Positions 1 through 11,669 of a stretch of DNA of 64,000 nucleotides are shown piece after piece. Position 1 is the first letter of the stretch. Each line of letters opens with the position of its first letter. A program made the position numbers and the translations under genes. Below the pieces are notes generated by a model that worked only from the letters and a program-made list of their open reading frames with translations, was not told the DNA's origin and searched no databases. The DNA is from Teratosphaeria epicoccoides (Eukaryota > Ascomycota > Dothideomycetes > Mycosphaerellales > Teratosphaeriaceae). Location of the stretch: assembly GCA_021401465.1 (NCBI GenBank), contig JADDMT010000064.1, forward strand, positions 1 to 64,000. Reading direction: 5' to 3'.

Positions 1-288
1 AGGCGGGGGGCGGGTGGGGGGGGGGAGGGAGGGGGGGGGGGGGGAAGATGGGAGGGATGGTGACTGGGGTGCTGGGTTGACGCTGTACGAAGAGAAAATG
101 GCGGGATGGGCGGGTCGAATGTATGACGTGCGTTGCGTGATGGCGGTGGCATTGTAAACAGGGGCTACGAGCGGGAGCTTGGACAACAACCCTGATATTC
201 ATGAAGAGGAGCGTGTGAGGATACATTGGATCCTACGTCTTTCCCCATTCCCGACGCCCACACACCGCACCTCTCGTCCCCGGCAACA
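1..288. other. G-rich upstream tract, no gene
   Basis: The first 45 bases are almost pure G on the plus strand, with several runs of five or more G, so they could form G-quadruplexes. The rest leads into the DUF1295 gene that starts at 289. No coding sequence is recognised here. Confidence 0.6.
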
Positions 289-1430
289 ATGGTCCTCCTC
301 GCCACCACCGGCACCTCGCTGCCCCTCATCACCTCCCTCCAAGACTGCGCGGAATACGCCAAAGTCTTCTCCCCCTACCTCCCCCAACTCTCCTCCCTCC
401 CCCAGCAATTCGCATCCAGCGTCACCGACCGCACGGCGCTGCAGCACCTCTACGCCAGCACGAACCCGGCCATCTCCGGCCTCGCCTTCAGCCTCGCCCT
501 CTTCCCCCTCTTCCTCCTCCTCTCCGAAATCAACAAAAACTACTCCCAAGTCGACCGCGTCTGGAGCCTCCTCCCCACCCTCTACCACGCGCACTACGCC
601 GTCTGGGCTCGCGTGAATGGCTTGCCGACCGCCAAGGTCGACAACGTGCTGGCGTTCAGTGCGGTGTGGAGCGTGCGGTTGACGTACAATTATTGGAGGA
701 AAGGCGGGTACGAGGTGGGCAGTGAGGACTACCGGTGGGCGTTGATCAAGGAGAGGATCGGGCAGCCGTGGTTCTTCCTGTTGAATCTCGGATTCGTCAG
801 TAGTCTTCAGAGTGTGAGTCTCGCAATCCACCGTTATGCAGTTTAGGGAGTGGGGGAGGGGCCCGGGGGGTTTGAGCTGATGGTTTCGGTGCCAAGGTGT
901 TGCTGTGGGTCATCACGACGCCGACGTACCTCCTCCTTTTGACCTCTCGTCTGGACCCCACGATGAGCGCCGCCGAGCTCGTCCTCTCCCGCTTCCTCAT
1001 CCTCCTCGTCGTCGTCGAGTACTTCGCCGACGGCCAGATGTGGGTCTACCAGCAAGCGAAACTGCGATACCGCAAGACCGCCAGAGTCCCCGCCGATTCT
1101 CATCACACGCGCGAGCAGCTCGACCGCGGCTTCATCACCACCGGCCTGTGGAAGTACAGCAGGCACCCGAACTTTGCGGCCGAGCAACTCATCTGGACCA
1201 CGCTGTATGCGTGGGGATGCTATGCCACGGGGACTTACTGGAACTGGACCGGTGTGGGCTTGGCGGCGTACTTGGGGGTGTTTGCGGGGAGTACGCCGTT
1301 GACGGAGGATATTAGTGCGGGGAAGTATCCGGAGTATAGGGTGTATCAGCAGAGGGTGGGGAGGTTTCTTCCGAACGTGTTTGGGAAGGGGTGGAGTGAG
1401 GGGGAGGTGGTGGAGGTGAAGAGTAAGTGA
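289..1430 (+). CDS. DUF1295 family multi-pass membrane protein
   Basis: Two exons, 289-813 and 897-1430, encode 352 residues. The 83-base intron starts GTGAGT, ends AAG, and joins the exons at a codon boundary (…SSLQS/VLLWVITTP…). The protein belongs to the DUF1295 family, related to steroid 5-alpha-reductases and isoprenylcysteine methyltransferases. These are membrane enzymes that probably act on lipids with a nucleotide cofactor, but the substrate is unknown. Visible features are several hydrophobic helices and the conserved C-terminal core GLWKYSRHPNFAAEQ followed by an acidic and Tyr-rich tail motif (PEYRVYQQRVGRFLP). The ATG at 289 is chosen because the frame upstream has no other ATG and the length fits the family. 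The next feature downstream is a degraded DUF6590 locus, so there is no functional context. Confidence 0.9.
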
Positions 1431-1631
1431 CCGTATAATCAGTATGACGGTGGGCCGTGATGTGTAGGGCTTGTATAATTTCATGATGAATGATATTTGA
1501 TTCTATGTAGCCGCCTGTCTGGCCTGTCCAAGCGTCCCTGCTCGGGCAAAGGCCATTGCGGGATGGAGGAGACGAAAGCGTCAGGAAGAACGAGTTGGGA
1601 GGCATCCCACTGCTTTTCGTGGAGTACCAGT

Positions 1632-1826
1632 TCAGCTCCGGCGCGATTCCTTCCAGGGCCCCTCCAAGGCGTCGTCCGACAGTTTGCCCCAGAGGGTCTT
1701 CAGCGGATTGTGGCCTGTCTTCGTGGTGCGCCCGCACCAGGTGATGTCTTCACAGCAATCGACCTTCGTGCCGCCACTCAGGTGCACAGTGGGGTCCTTG
1801 TGCATCGGCTTCCAGCCCATGTTGAC
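1632..1826 (-). pseudogene. Partial DUF6590 C-terminal duplicate
   Basis: About 60 codons on the minus strand repeat the end of the DUF6590-like gene at 1957-2539. Both contain MGWKPMHKD, then VHL, GG, KVD and CEDITWCGRT, with roughly 80 percent identity over 36 residues before the tails diverge. In this copy a TGA lies a few codons upstream of the shared block, and no N-terminal half of the domain is found. It looks like a truncated tandem duplicate. The domain has no established function. Confidence 0.5.
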
Positions 1827-1956
1827 GTCGACTCAGATCTCTTGGCATATCTGTCAGCCACGGCGTGCCCGGAGGACCTCTCGATCGATTCTGACGGTCT
1901 GCTGGCTACGACGTCACCTTCTACCGTGCGACTCCACCCATGCTTCTGCAACGGCT

Positions 1957-2539
1957 TCATTCATCAATCGCATGTACAAACTTTTCAGCACCCCGTGGCT
2001 CTGCTTCGTGGGTCCGCCCACACCACGTAATATCTTCACAACGATCGACCTTGATCCCGCCGGTCAAGTGCACGGCCGAATCCTTATGCATCGGCTTCCA
2101 CCCCATATTTACCTCGACCGCCGGGTGCGGGCTCTGATTGACATGCGCTTTATTGCCCTCATCTTTGACACTGGCATACTCCCTCTTGACCCAGTGTTCC
2201 TTCTTGCTGAGGCCGGTCTGGCTGTACGTATACAACGACAAGCAGAACATCGTGCGCGAGTGGATCCAGAGGATTATCACCATGCGTCTTTTGCTGTGGA
2301 CGGGTCCCTCGTTCGTCATGGCCCAGCAGACATCGCCTGGGAGAATGACATTGGGGTACTTGTTCGGCTCGTGGAAGGGGTATCGAGATTATGTCGCCTT
2401 GTTTGAAGTCATCTCGGGTGCAGTTGGATAGGCGGGCGACGCTGTTGTATTCGGGCTTCCTAGTCACGCTGGCGTTCGTCGCTCCGATGCGACTGGAGGG
2501 GAAGCTCGCCTTTCGCCACTGTTGCATGGAGACATTCAT
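1957..2539 (-). pseudogene. DUF6590-like gene, frame broken at a C run
   Basis: The minus strand encodes a DUF6590-like domain: a DFKQGDIISIP start, then FHEPNKYPN, a central RRMVIILW strand, the family-typical CLSLYTYSQTGLSKKEHWV block, and a C-terminal KVDRCEDITWCGR segment ending at HAIDE-stop. DUF6590 proteins are common in ascomycetes and have no known reaction. The first block (2539 down to about 2385) and the rest (about 2384 to 1957) lie in different frames; removing one base from the CCCC run at about 2377-2380 rejoins them. A possible Met is at 2539. It is either a pseudogene or an assembly indel. A truncated copy of its 3' end lies just downstream at 1632-1826. Confidence 0.55.
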
Positions 2540-2566
2540 GAAGTGGCTGAAGTAAGTGCAGTCTTG

Positions 2567-3902
2567 ATGACCCTGGATTTTTCCCAGAAGGTGCAGAAGG
2601 CATTGCAGGCGCAACGAGCATCCGAGAAGGCCGATCGTAAGGCTGTGGATGAGCTCGATAGCTTGTTACGATTCGAGATGAAGATAGGATGCGAGCTCAC
2701 TGATCATGAGTACCGCCTTATGCTTCTCGAACCGTCCAAGGGCTCTGTAGGCTCAAATGGGGGCAATGGCGATGCTGAGAAACAGAGTACGGTCAACTCG
2801 CTAAGAAGAGAGTTGGAGGTCCTACGAAGAATGCTTGACGACTCGAGGATACAGCGTGACGTGATACAATACCGGTTGCAAGACCAGGGCAAAATATTGC
2901 GACGAATCCAAGCAGAGGCCAATGCATATCTTGAAGATGCATTTGTGCATGCTCGCTTGCTAGCACCAGAAGACGACAGTCCTGCTACGCCGAGCGAAGA
3001 CCGAGATCTACAGGAGGAGTACAAGAAGCACGCTGGCGGCACAGACGCTGATGACGGTGAAGGGGGGAAAGAATACTGCACCCCTGGACACGAGCAAAGA
3101 TCATATGTATGTGCCACCGCCGTCCGGGGAGCAAATTGCTAGACATGCTTTGAAAGATGCATTTTGGGCTGCGCAGGAACAACTAGCAGGCGCTCGCCAT
3201 CGTCTCGATAGGTGGCAAGACTTTTGGGAGATGGAGTTGCATGAGCACAAAGCTGCAATCGCCATTGGTGAGCCCACTGTGGATGCTGATAGAGATTCTT
3301 TCGACCTCCGCTGGCTTCAAGAAGTCTCTAGACTCACTCGTGAAGTTATTGACGCTGAAGAGGCTGTCGCCCAAACCAAGGCTACTGCAGTGGCAGCGGG
3401 GGTCGACATCGCTACCCCCGACGCTGCATCCGGGTTCATCGACGATGTCGAGGACGGCTACGCTCTTTCCTTCGAGCAAGACATGATCATCTCCGCACCT
3501 GTCGAGAGAATCTACCTGTGGTTCAACCAGATGGATGCCGCGCCCACAGCTTCAGTCTCCGAGCTACCGGAGTTTCCACACGTAGATGCTTGGAACTTTC
3601 GCCCCGTCGACAACAGCGATAGCGTCAGTATGGTGTTCCTGGGCGACGACCGGAAGCGTGTTGACAGATCGCATGTGCATAGAGGTGGTGCGCTATGCCG
3701 TCGTGCTTCGATCGCGAGCGAGGGTGATGGACGGCGACGAGGGATGAAGAGTCGGGTTTTGGGTATGGGTGTGGGCCAGGTGGGTATTAACGGTTTGCCA
3801 TTACTTGCTGACGATCAGAAGATCTTTGATAGACTTTGGAGATTTGATGAGGGGCCATGGTTGCTGGTTGGAGCGCCGATTAGTGAGCCTGTGGGTAGAT
3901 GA
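2567..3902 (+). CDS. Unrecognised coiled-coil family, copy A
   Basis: Two overlapping open frames (from about 2522 to 3142, and 3051-3902) form one protein of about 430 residues. The N-terminal half is charged and predicted coiled coil (FEMKIGCELTDHEYRLMLL, then long Arg/Glu/Leu helices). The middle has a WQDFWEMEL segment, and the best conserved motif is SGFIDDVEDGY near residue 290. The C-terminus has an IASEGDGRRR basic patch and ends LLVGAPISEPVGR. The frames can be joined by a 43-base GTGAAG…AAG intron (3057-3099) or by one surplus G in the GGGGGG run at 3061. I do not recognise the family. Copies B (4435-4921) and C (10277-11669) are degraded relatives. The start at 2567 is the first ATG in frame and is uncertain. 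Confidence 0.5.
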
Positions 3903-4434
3903 TAGCGGTTGTAGGCTTGAAGCTCTTGGCGTTGACTACCAGGAATGTGCGCCATATCACCTTCGCTTGCAAGGAGACTCTGTCGATCATCGGGATCGAC
4001 CACGCTCTGTATTCGAAGGGCTTGCATTGTGGAACATGCTACTCCAAAAATTGGCTTGTCAATTGAACATCGATCTGGCTTCAATTTTGATTCGATCTCG
4101 CGGTCATCCCATGGTGGGAGTGTGAACGAGGAGCCGGCTTTCGAATAGAGACGCATGGACTGTGGACTCAAGCTGTCGCTTCAGACGCTGTATGACATTC
4201 ATACATCTCATTACATATTCTTGAGCTTCCATGGCTCACAAGAGACACCCGCCCTCGTTCACGTCTGCATCCAGTCTTACAAGCCCCGCACAGACATAAG
4301 CCAGACAGCATTCATCTCAGCCATGGCAAAGATCGTCTTCTTCGAGGAGGAAGAAAGTGATTGTGTTTGCGTTCGACGGCATCAGCTAAGGTGCCGCTCT
4401 ATTGACGAAGCTCAATCTCTCTGCCACGATGTAA

Positions 4435-4921
4435 CGAGCGATTCATGCTCAGAAAGAGCTTGTCAAGGCAGAGAATCGAGCCTTGGACCTGAATGAGGTC
4501 AACCTCAATTTTCAGATGGAGCTGGGCTGTCAGGTGGCGAGTTGCGAGAAGCGGCTCATGATGCTGCGAGACGAAAATGGGAACGTGGATGCTGACCAGG
4601 CTGAGAGGATCGAGCAAGAGCGACATGTTCTCCAAGTCATGCAACAAGACGCGGAGGATCGAAAGGGGGCCGTTGAAGCAGATCTGAGCGCCAGGGTAGG
4701 CTCGTTGCGCAAGACCAATGCAGGAATACTAGCATATTACGAGATCGGCAGCTAGTGAGGGGGATGGTCGGAGGCGGGTCAAGAGGGCTCGCGTTACGGA
4801 TGTGATTCCGCCGGCCGGTGACGATCCAGTACCCATTGGCGAGCAGGCGCGCATTGCTAGATTCTATGACTTTGGCAGCGTCCCTTTGCTTCTCGTTGGC
4901 GCTCCGACTAGTGAGCTTTGA
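4435..4921 (+). pseudogene. Coiled-coil family, copy B, truncated
   Basis: The first part reads NFQMELGCQVASCEKRLMML, matching FEMKIGCELTDHEYRLMLL of copy A, and continues as coiled coil to a TAG at 4753-4755. The next frame then carries ASEGDGRRRVKRARV and ends LLLVGAPTSEL before TGA at 4919, matching the last part of copy A. The whole central region of copy A, including the SGFIDDVEDGY motif, is missing. This is an internally deleted, frame-broken paralogue. A stop (TAA) bounds the frame upstream at 4432. Confidence 0.55.
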
Positions 4922-5029
4922 TTGCCTTGCCAGTATTCAACGCATATACTGCAACGCAACAGCATCTGGTCAGTCCATTCAGGGTATTTGACGACGATGG
5001 CGACCGGTCCGACAGCTTCTTGACATGGA

Positions 5030-5656
5030 TCAACAAGTGAGGTGTGAGATAAAAGCATAGTTTATGTTCACTCCGAGAGAAGCGCTTTCAGGAGGGGGAG
5101 GACCACTGCCACCGCCGGCCCCGGCATTCTCATTCGCCGCTCCTCCGGTCTGATAGAGCGCTCCAGCTGCCGTGACCTCCGAGTCCGCAGTCGGATCAAT
5201 GCCAATCGAGATCCATCCCAGGATACCGTCACTGACGTCGTCCCCAAGCAAGACATAGTCGATGAACGGGTCCACATCTTCAGCTCCTTGGAGTAGAATG
5301 CTGTCCTCGGAATTGGTGGTCAGGACCTGGGTGTTGGTGTTGTAGGGAGCTGTGGCTTCAACCTGTGCAATCAAGTCTTGATCGAAGAAGACTTGGCCGA
5401 CGTGCGCTGCGTGAGACGTGAAGTTGGAGCTGAGCACAGTGCCATTTGTGCGCACGATCGTGTCGTTCTGGCTGTAGGCCAGGACATGTATGTGTGGTGA
5501 TCGACCAGTGTAGTGACCGGGGAAGATGGTCTCAAATTGAGCCACACCGTTGACGTCCGAGGGCTGTATACCGCGCAGGAAAGTGGCGTCCAGATTGGAA
5601 GTGTCGTTCTCGTCTCTATCAAGCCTCTCCTGCCGCGTGCGAGATTCTGCTTGGCG
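5030..5656 (-). pseudogene. Intradiol ring-cleavage dioxygenase-like fragment
   Basis: The minus strand carries about 205 codons resembling secreted fungal intradiol dioxygenase-like proteins: TSNLDATFLRGIQPSD, VAQFETIFPGHYTGRSPHIH and then a C-terminal domain with GWISIGID and a Gly/Pro-rich tail. In the family, the Tyr/His residues around GHY-GR--HIH bind the non-haem iron used to open catechol rings. Here the open frame is bounded upstream by TGA at 5657-5659 with no ATG, and the N-terminal signal peptide and first iron-binding Tyr region are not found in the next 400 bases. It is either the last exon of a gene whose 5' exons I cannot see or, more likely given its neighbours, a 5'-truncated remnant. 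Confidence 0.55.
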
Positions 5657-5659
5657 TCA

Positions 5660-7194
5660 TGGGTCGACAGGCGTCTGGTCATGGCTTGCTTCTCCCCCCT
5701 GCTCTCGTCCATGCTGGTCAATGTGTCAGATCGAGGCCAGGGGGCTGCTGCATTGGCGACATTAACCTCCAAATGGAGAGTCTCATGTGTCTCTCCCCCG
5801 CTGCACGCAGTCCGCGCGGCCAGCGAAGACCATGGCGAAAAGGAGCAAGGCCATGACTGGCGTCCCGTTCGTCACAGCCTGACCGCTCGTGCTGCTATCA
5901 ATGCCGGCATATGAGCTCGAGCTTACTACGTTCTCGAGGACTTTCCAAGCATCCACGCGGGTAATAATTCCCAGCATCGTAATGCTCTTCAACGTGACGA
6001 GAAAAGAATGCGCGGGAGCACACTCGGTCGTGGTCCAACAAGGTCAGTCTTAGCAGAAAATTCTACGTTATTCCTTTACGATCTCTAGACCAGTTTGCTG
6101 CTAATTGACAGAGAATGCACACACTTGTGGAGCTCACAGGGGGTATTGCTTGCCTGGGACGCCACCAGTGATGCTCAGCAGACTGCGCTCTTAATCTCGT
6201 GGTTCAACGGACATCCGCTACATATATGCAGCATCATCTTCGAGTACGAGGCTGATGCTTGGCACCTCGAGAACATTTGGTCGGGTGCTACTGCCGAGCA
6301 CGTCGAGTGGCAGCAGTTCCTGCGCTCGGTGTTCGTCGACATCACCACGGCTGCAGTTCGCTACCACGTGCGTCCGCTGCTGCTCAATCATCGACCAAGC
6401 AAGAAGGAGCTCACGGCGGTGTGGACGACATCGGGGCAGTCTGCCGCTGCTCGATTGGGGTTAGGCGCCGTGGAGGAAGTAGAACGAGGCGGCATAGGTG
6501 GAGATGGTGGTCTCGCTTTCGACGTTGGTGTTGCGTCGTTGCAGCAAGAAATCCTTCGCAAGTGGTCATCCACATGACTGTCCCTATTTGGCGGCATGAT
6601 AGATCAGCCATTGTCAGTGGATGTTGCCATAGAATCTGCTTCAGTCGCGATGAGGGCAGACCAGAGAAGCTTCTCTATGTCAAAGCTTGCCAATTCAACA
6701 GAGATGCAAGCCGAATGTCGCACAACCGGGTCGTCGTTCGATGCGGCGCGATCTCCCTCAGCAGCATGGGAGTCGAAACACCGTCGTACGGAGGAGCATA
6801 GTGATCGCGGCTAACAGTATAGCGCTGCCACGATAGCCATTCTAGATGGTCAACTTTGGGAAGATAGACAACCGGACGCTCGCCATCTGCTTTGCACGGA
6901 TGATGCGTCTTTGCAAAGGTTCAGGTTCATATGCCGTGCGCCATGGCTGGAAGCTGCTTGCTGAGCGGCGGCCATCCACGTCCAAATGAGAATGCGCACT
7001 GTTGTGGCTGCGGCCAAGGGATGATCTATAACATGAACTGCCAGTCTGGATAAGCTTTCCTCTCGTTTTCGGCAGGTTTTTGTATTGGTCGTCCAAAGGA
7101 TAATCTTCGTTCTCAACGAGTGAGTCCTTTGCGACTCTCCTCTTTGCAGTGTGTCAGAATACTTTACCTTGCCTGACTGCTCGTTGATGCCATC
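5660..7194. other. No recognisable gene
   Basis: Open frames exist on both strands, for example 6095-6577 on the plus strand (160 codons, but without an internal ATG), yet none shows a recognisable domain. The region lies between two broken genes and is probably degraded sequence. Confidence 0.4.
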
Positions 7195-8786
7195 ATGAGG
7201 TTCCTCCAATCTCTCCTGCCCCCTCTGGTGTTGCTTTCTTCAGTGGTAGAAAGCTTGAAGATACTGCAACACTTCTATCCACAACCATACACCGTCAATA
7301 CTCTCGATATCAACCAGATCCAGCGTGACCTTGGAGCTATTGTCTCCGATGGCACGACGATCTTTGGGCCAACCGATGACCGATTTGCCAATGCTATTGA
7401 GAGGTGGAGTCACTTTGCTGCGCCCACTATCCAGTTGGTCATTAAGCCGAGCACAGAGTCTGAAGTTGCGCTGATCGTAAGTCTACGAAATTGCTGTCGA
7501 AGATGGTACCGCAGGCTCACTGTCTCCAGGTCAAGTATTGCAGCCAGAGCAGCATAGAATTCCTCGCTGTGAACAGGGGTCATGGCTGGATATCTAGTCT
7601 GGGTGCTTTCAACGGCGTCCAAATCAATCTTGTGAATCTTCGCAACATCGCCATCCTCCCAGGAGGCCAGTCCGCCTGGTTCCAAGGTGGCGTGCACGAT
7701 GGAGAAATCAACAGTTACCTCTGGCCTGAAGGCTACGTAGCGACCACTGGGTCTTGCGATTGCGTTGGTGTACTTGGTGCAGGGCTTGGCGGAGGCCATG
7801 GCCGTCTCGAAGGCCTATACGGCATGATCAGCGACAACATTCTCCAGTTCAACGTCGTGCTTACCGATGGTCCCGATATCCTGGTCAATGGCAACAACGA
7901 GCACCGGGACTTGTACTGAGGAATGAGAGGTGCAGGCCATAATTTCGGGGTCGTCACGAGCTTCGAGATGAAGATCTATCCACGCGGGCCTGATACTTGG
8001 CACTTTAAGAAATACCTTTAGGAAGGCAGTAGCCTCGAAGCCGTTTTTGAAGCTCTGAACGGACTCAAAGGTTACGGCACCACGCCTACACATATGGCAT
8101 GCTCTCCCAGGCTACTTCAGCATGAATACGACCATCTCCGCTCAAGAGCCGGTCATAACATGGACTCTTGCTTACTGGGGTCCCGCCGATGAGGCAGCCA
8201 AGCTGTTTGGCTCCATTCGATACCCTCGGATCGATCTATGAAGAGAGCGGCGATGTGCCGTATCCGGAGGTGGCGCATGCTCGATCAAGCGGCGAATTTG
8301 ATCCTGTTTGCCAAACACAAGCCGTCCGCATTAACGGCGGCGCGGGACTTCAAATGTACAACATCACGGCCGAGAAACAAGTCTGGGACACCTTCGCAGA
8401 TCGGATCGCCAATAACTTCGAGCTTGCCCAAATCACAAATGTGCTTCATGAGGGCTACTCGACCAACGCCGTAGAAGAGCAGAACCCGGCAGACTCGGCA
8501 TATCCTTTTCGTGAAGACCAACATTTGGTGCTCTTCCAAGCCTTTTTGCCTCTCGCAGCCAACTCGACTCTTCAATGCTGCTTGGCGCTGGGGACAGGAG
8601 GTGAGAAGTCTCTTGAACAATGGGCAGCCCCAGCGCCTTGCACGCACATACGTCAACTACGCCCACGGTGATGAAGGCGTCAATGAGTGGTACGGCCATG
8701 GATCCTGGCGGATCGGAACGCTTCGTGCGCTGAAGCACAAGTACGATCCTCTGAATCGCTTCCGCTTCTACAATCCTATCGTCTAG
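7195..8786 (+). pseudogene. BBE-type FAD-linked oxidoreductase, heavily broken
   Basis: Exon 1 (7195-7476) encodes a signal peptide (MRFLQSLLPPLVLLSSVVES) and the start of a FAD-binding domain; a 53-base GTAAGT intron leads to exon 2 at 7530. Exon 2 contains SIEFLAVNRGHGW, SAWFQGG, GSCDCVG and GGGHGRLEGLYG, typical of secreted flavoproteins in which a His and a Cys hold FAD. The frame then has TGA at 7917-7919 where family members have Trp, TAG at 8019-8021, and frame changes near 8090, 8210 and 8575. The berberine-bridge C-terminus RTYVNYAHGDE … HKYDPLNRFRFYNPIV is still readable up to 8786. With at least two nonsense codons and three frame changes this is a pseudogene. Its substrate cannot be inferred. 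Confidence 0.85.
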
Positions 8787-10276
8787 CCACCATACAGTCT
8801 GGATGGACAAATTAGAGCTTTTGATAACTGCGGCCTCGTCGTTCAGGCTGCGCCGGTGACCACACAGGGCATCATAGCTAGCCTTGGTCAATCGCCCTAG
8901 TGGTGTTGTATCGTCATTGCAGCTGACCTCAACACCATCAGTGATGTGGCATGCTTTGCGCATGTATTGACTTAGAGCTGTCGGCGACCTCCAACGCATC
9001 ATAAACAACATCATCGACATCTTCCCTGTTGCTCATGTCTTTGCAGCAAACATATTCCTCGAACTCATCCTGCTTCCCTTACAGACTGGTCTCCTTGGGG
9101 GTGCACATTGGCAGGCAGAACATGTGGCGCTTTCGAATGAGAATCACAGACGCTATTCGACGCTTTGAGCAGACAGGTCCAATCTCTGTCAGCCTTCAGG
9201 GCGGCCCTAGTGGCGGCTTGTCGGGGTTCAGGATCGGTGTAGGAAAAGCACACCGATCATATTTCCCTTGCTAAACGTGTCACGAGTAGAACTGGAGATC
9301 CTCGCCACGTCATTGTAGCTTGAAGCCCTAACCGATTAGGTACTTGCCATAGAGAGTCTTCCCACGGACTAGCCAGGCCTGCAGGCCGGCATGACCGATC
9401 ATGGAAGGCGTCGGCGCAATTGACAGGTTGAAGCATGACGCTGCACGACCCAACGACATCTTCCCATCTGGGTGGCCAGCACAGACGCTGGAGCCAGAGA
9501 CGGCCCGCCCTCCCCTCGTTGGGGCAGGTATCGTGAGCCAGCAATTGAAGGGCCATGTGATCGGCTGGTGATGCTCGTGACTGGGCCCAAATCTCTCCAA
9601 GGACCACGAAGCCTCGCAAGCAGCATTGTTGCAAGTGCTTTTCGTCGTGCCCACGATGGACTGCAAGTCCAGCCCCACGGGTGGTGTGGTGCAGAGACTG
9701 TTGAGATTAGTGGAAGAAGGGTGGCGCATTATCCACAATAGTCGACGACCTCAGACGGTGTACAATGCCCTTTCACGGACCCAAGACACAATGCGGGATA
9801 TTGCCAGTATATCTGGATCACCACGGCTCTTTGTCTGTGTTTCAGCAAACAGATTCCCAGATTCGCGGCGACATCAAGCAGGCCAGATTGCGACACTCGG
9901 GCTGCACAACCATATCAGTTTGGTGTTCGCTTCTGGAAGCGCAAAAAATAATCATAACATCCTGTCGAGCAAGAACCTTGATCATGGGAGCGTTCTTGTT
10001 CCGGAAATTACGAGTGTTCGGGGCCAGAATTTGGCCTCCTCGCCGGTCCAGGTCACAAGAAATCCAGCAAGACATCCATGGAGATGTGAAAGACCTGTTC
10101 GAGAGCTTAATCCACTGTCCATACCCTCCACAGGACCACCGATTGCCAGGACTGCAGATATTGATATTGTGCATTCCAGATCTGCAAGCCCTGAGTATCT
10201 CGACCCGAGCAATTCGTCTACCCCTGACTGGGAGTGACGACGGCTGTTTCGAAGACAGAGAACGAGAATACGCCCA
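8787..10276. other. No recognisable gene
   Basis: Several open frames of 100-260 codons overlap on both strands (for example 9765-10547 plus and 9328-9738 minus), but none has a domain or composition I recognise. The right-hand end may hold the decayed start of copy C of the coiled-coil family. Confidence 0.35.
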
Positions 10277-11669
10277 TTGGAGGGTCCAGGAGGCAAATCA
10301 GCAGATGGAGAGGAGCAGATGCTTCGTGAGGCCAGTTATATCAGATTCGCAGGCGAACACGCGGGTCATCGCACGGCTGGCCCCGTCAGACTGGTCTACG
10401 CATCTGATGGCATCACGACGGAGTGCGCTGCTCTACTCCTCAGGCCGGAGCTATCAGACCTCTTCCAACAGAGTGTCCGTTCCCGGAGAGAGTATGACAA
10501 GGCATGTGCGGGACATCGTGTCGCGTATGAGCGGTTGCGCATCCTGAGTGGCAAAGTCAGGCGTGAAATTGCCTTCCACAAAGCGTGCCTGGCTCAGTTG
10601 GATGGTGAAGAAAGCTCTTTGGAGGAATGGCGCAGAGTGAATGAGCAGAACATTATCCTAAAATCGATGCTCGAAGTTGAGGAAGTTTTCCTGGCAATCC
10701 AGAAGCAGGAGCTCGACGATTAGGCAAGCGGCCTTCGCAGAATGCAGATTCCATGAATGCTTGGCTGTCTGATGCTTTGGTGTTGGACAATCTGCTAGAA
10801 GAACCTGAGGAGGAGCCTGAAGAGCCGGCCAAGAAGCCGGACCTGCAGGAAGCATCGCGAAAACACCGCACCGAGCTTTCGGAGGAGGATCTTGTACAGA
10901 CAGCGGATGAGCTATTGGCGAGTTGCGAGCAGGAGTTGCTAGGGGAGCAGCCCTCAGCAAAGTAACAAGCCAAACAAGACGCCGCAACGCGCCACTACGA
11001 AGTCCGAGAGAAGTACCAGGAAGCGAGATACGCTTTCGACACCCAGGACTACATCAAAGCCGCAGCGTTACAGGCCAACGCGGATGCTGAAGCCAAAGGC
11101 GAGCCAGTCCGTGGCAAGGACTTCGAGGAGTCGACAAGCGCTGGATCTTCGATACGTCCAGACTGACCCGCGATGTGACATATTTGATAGCCGTCGAGAA
11201 AGATCTAGAGGAAGCCAAAGCCGCGGCCGTAGCAGCTGTTCTCGACATCCCCAATTACGACGCACGCTCCGGCTTCATCGACGATGTTGACGACGGCTAC
11301 CGTACCTCCTTCGAAAACGAGATGATCGCTTGAGTAGACGAAGCCGGGATCGAGAAGTGGCGGCGATGTGTTCCAAAGGACGCTGATGCAGATTATCCCG
11401 TATCGATACCCGACTTGTGCGAATGCAGAGTGCGGCCGATAGGCTTGAGCGACAGCCTCAGCGTCCACGAGGAGCATGAGGCAAAGAGGAGGCGCATACA
11501 AACATGGCACGCGTACAGAGGCGGTCCATTGGTCCGTCGTGGGTCGGTGGCCAGTGATGGAGGTGGTCGGAAGTTGGTTCGCAGACGGGTGCCGCAGGGA
11601 GTTGACTCGCTGTTTACGACTCGCCGCGGATCAAGCACGAGTCTGCCTGCATTTCTGCCCTCGGCGTAG
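10277..11669 (+). pseudogene. Coiled-coil family, copy C, decayed
   Basis: This is a relative of copy A in pieces. A charged coiled coil ends at TAG 10721-10723. In another frame NAWLSDALVLDNLL matches NAYLEDAFVHARLL of A and runs to TAA at 10963-10965. Reading through that stop continues the homology (AKQDAATRHYEVREKY) until a frame change near 11130, after which SRLTRDV and SGFIDDVDDGY match A exactly in position. A TGA at 11332-11334 interrupts again, and a final segment contains YRGGPLVRRGSVASDGGGR, matching HRGGALCRRASIASEGDGR of A. Two nonsense codons and two frame changes make this a pseudogene. The start is not defined. Confidence 0.65.

Noticed and set aside
179..831. Long frames overlapping the DUF1295 exon on both strands
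   Set aside because: They are Ser/Pro/Arg- or Glu/Gly-rich shadows of a GC-biased coding exon; the middle frame has the family motifs.
6095..6577. 160-codon plus-strand frame as a possible gene
   Set aside because: It contains no ATG and no recognisable domain, and lies among broken genes.
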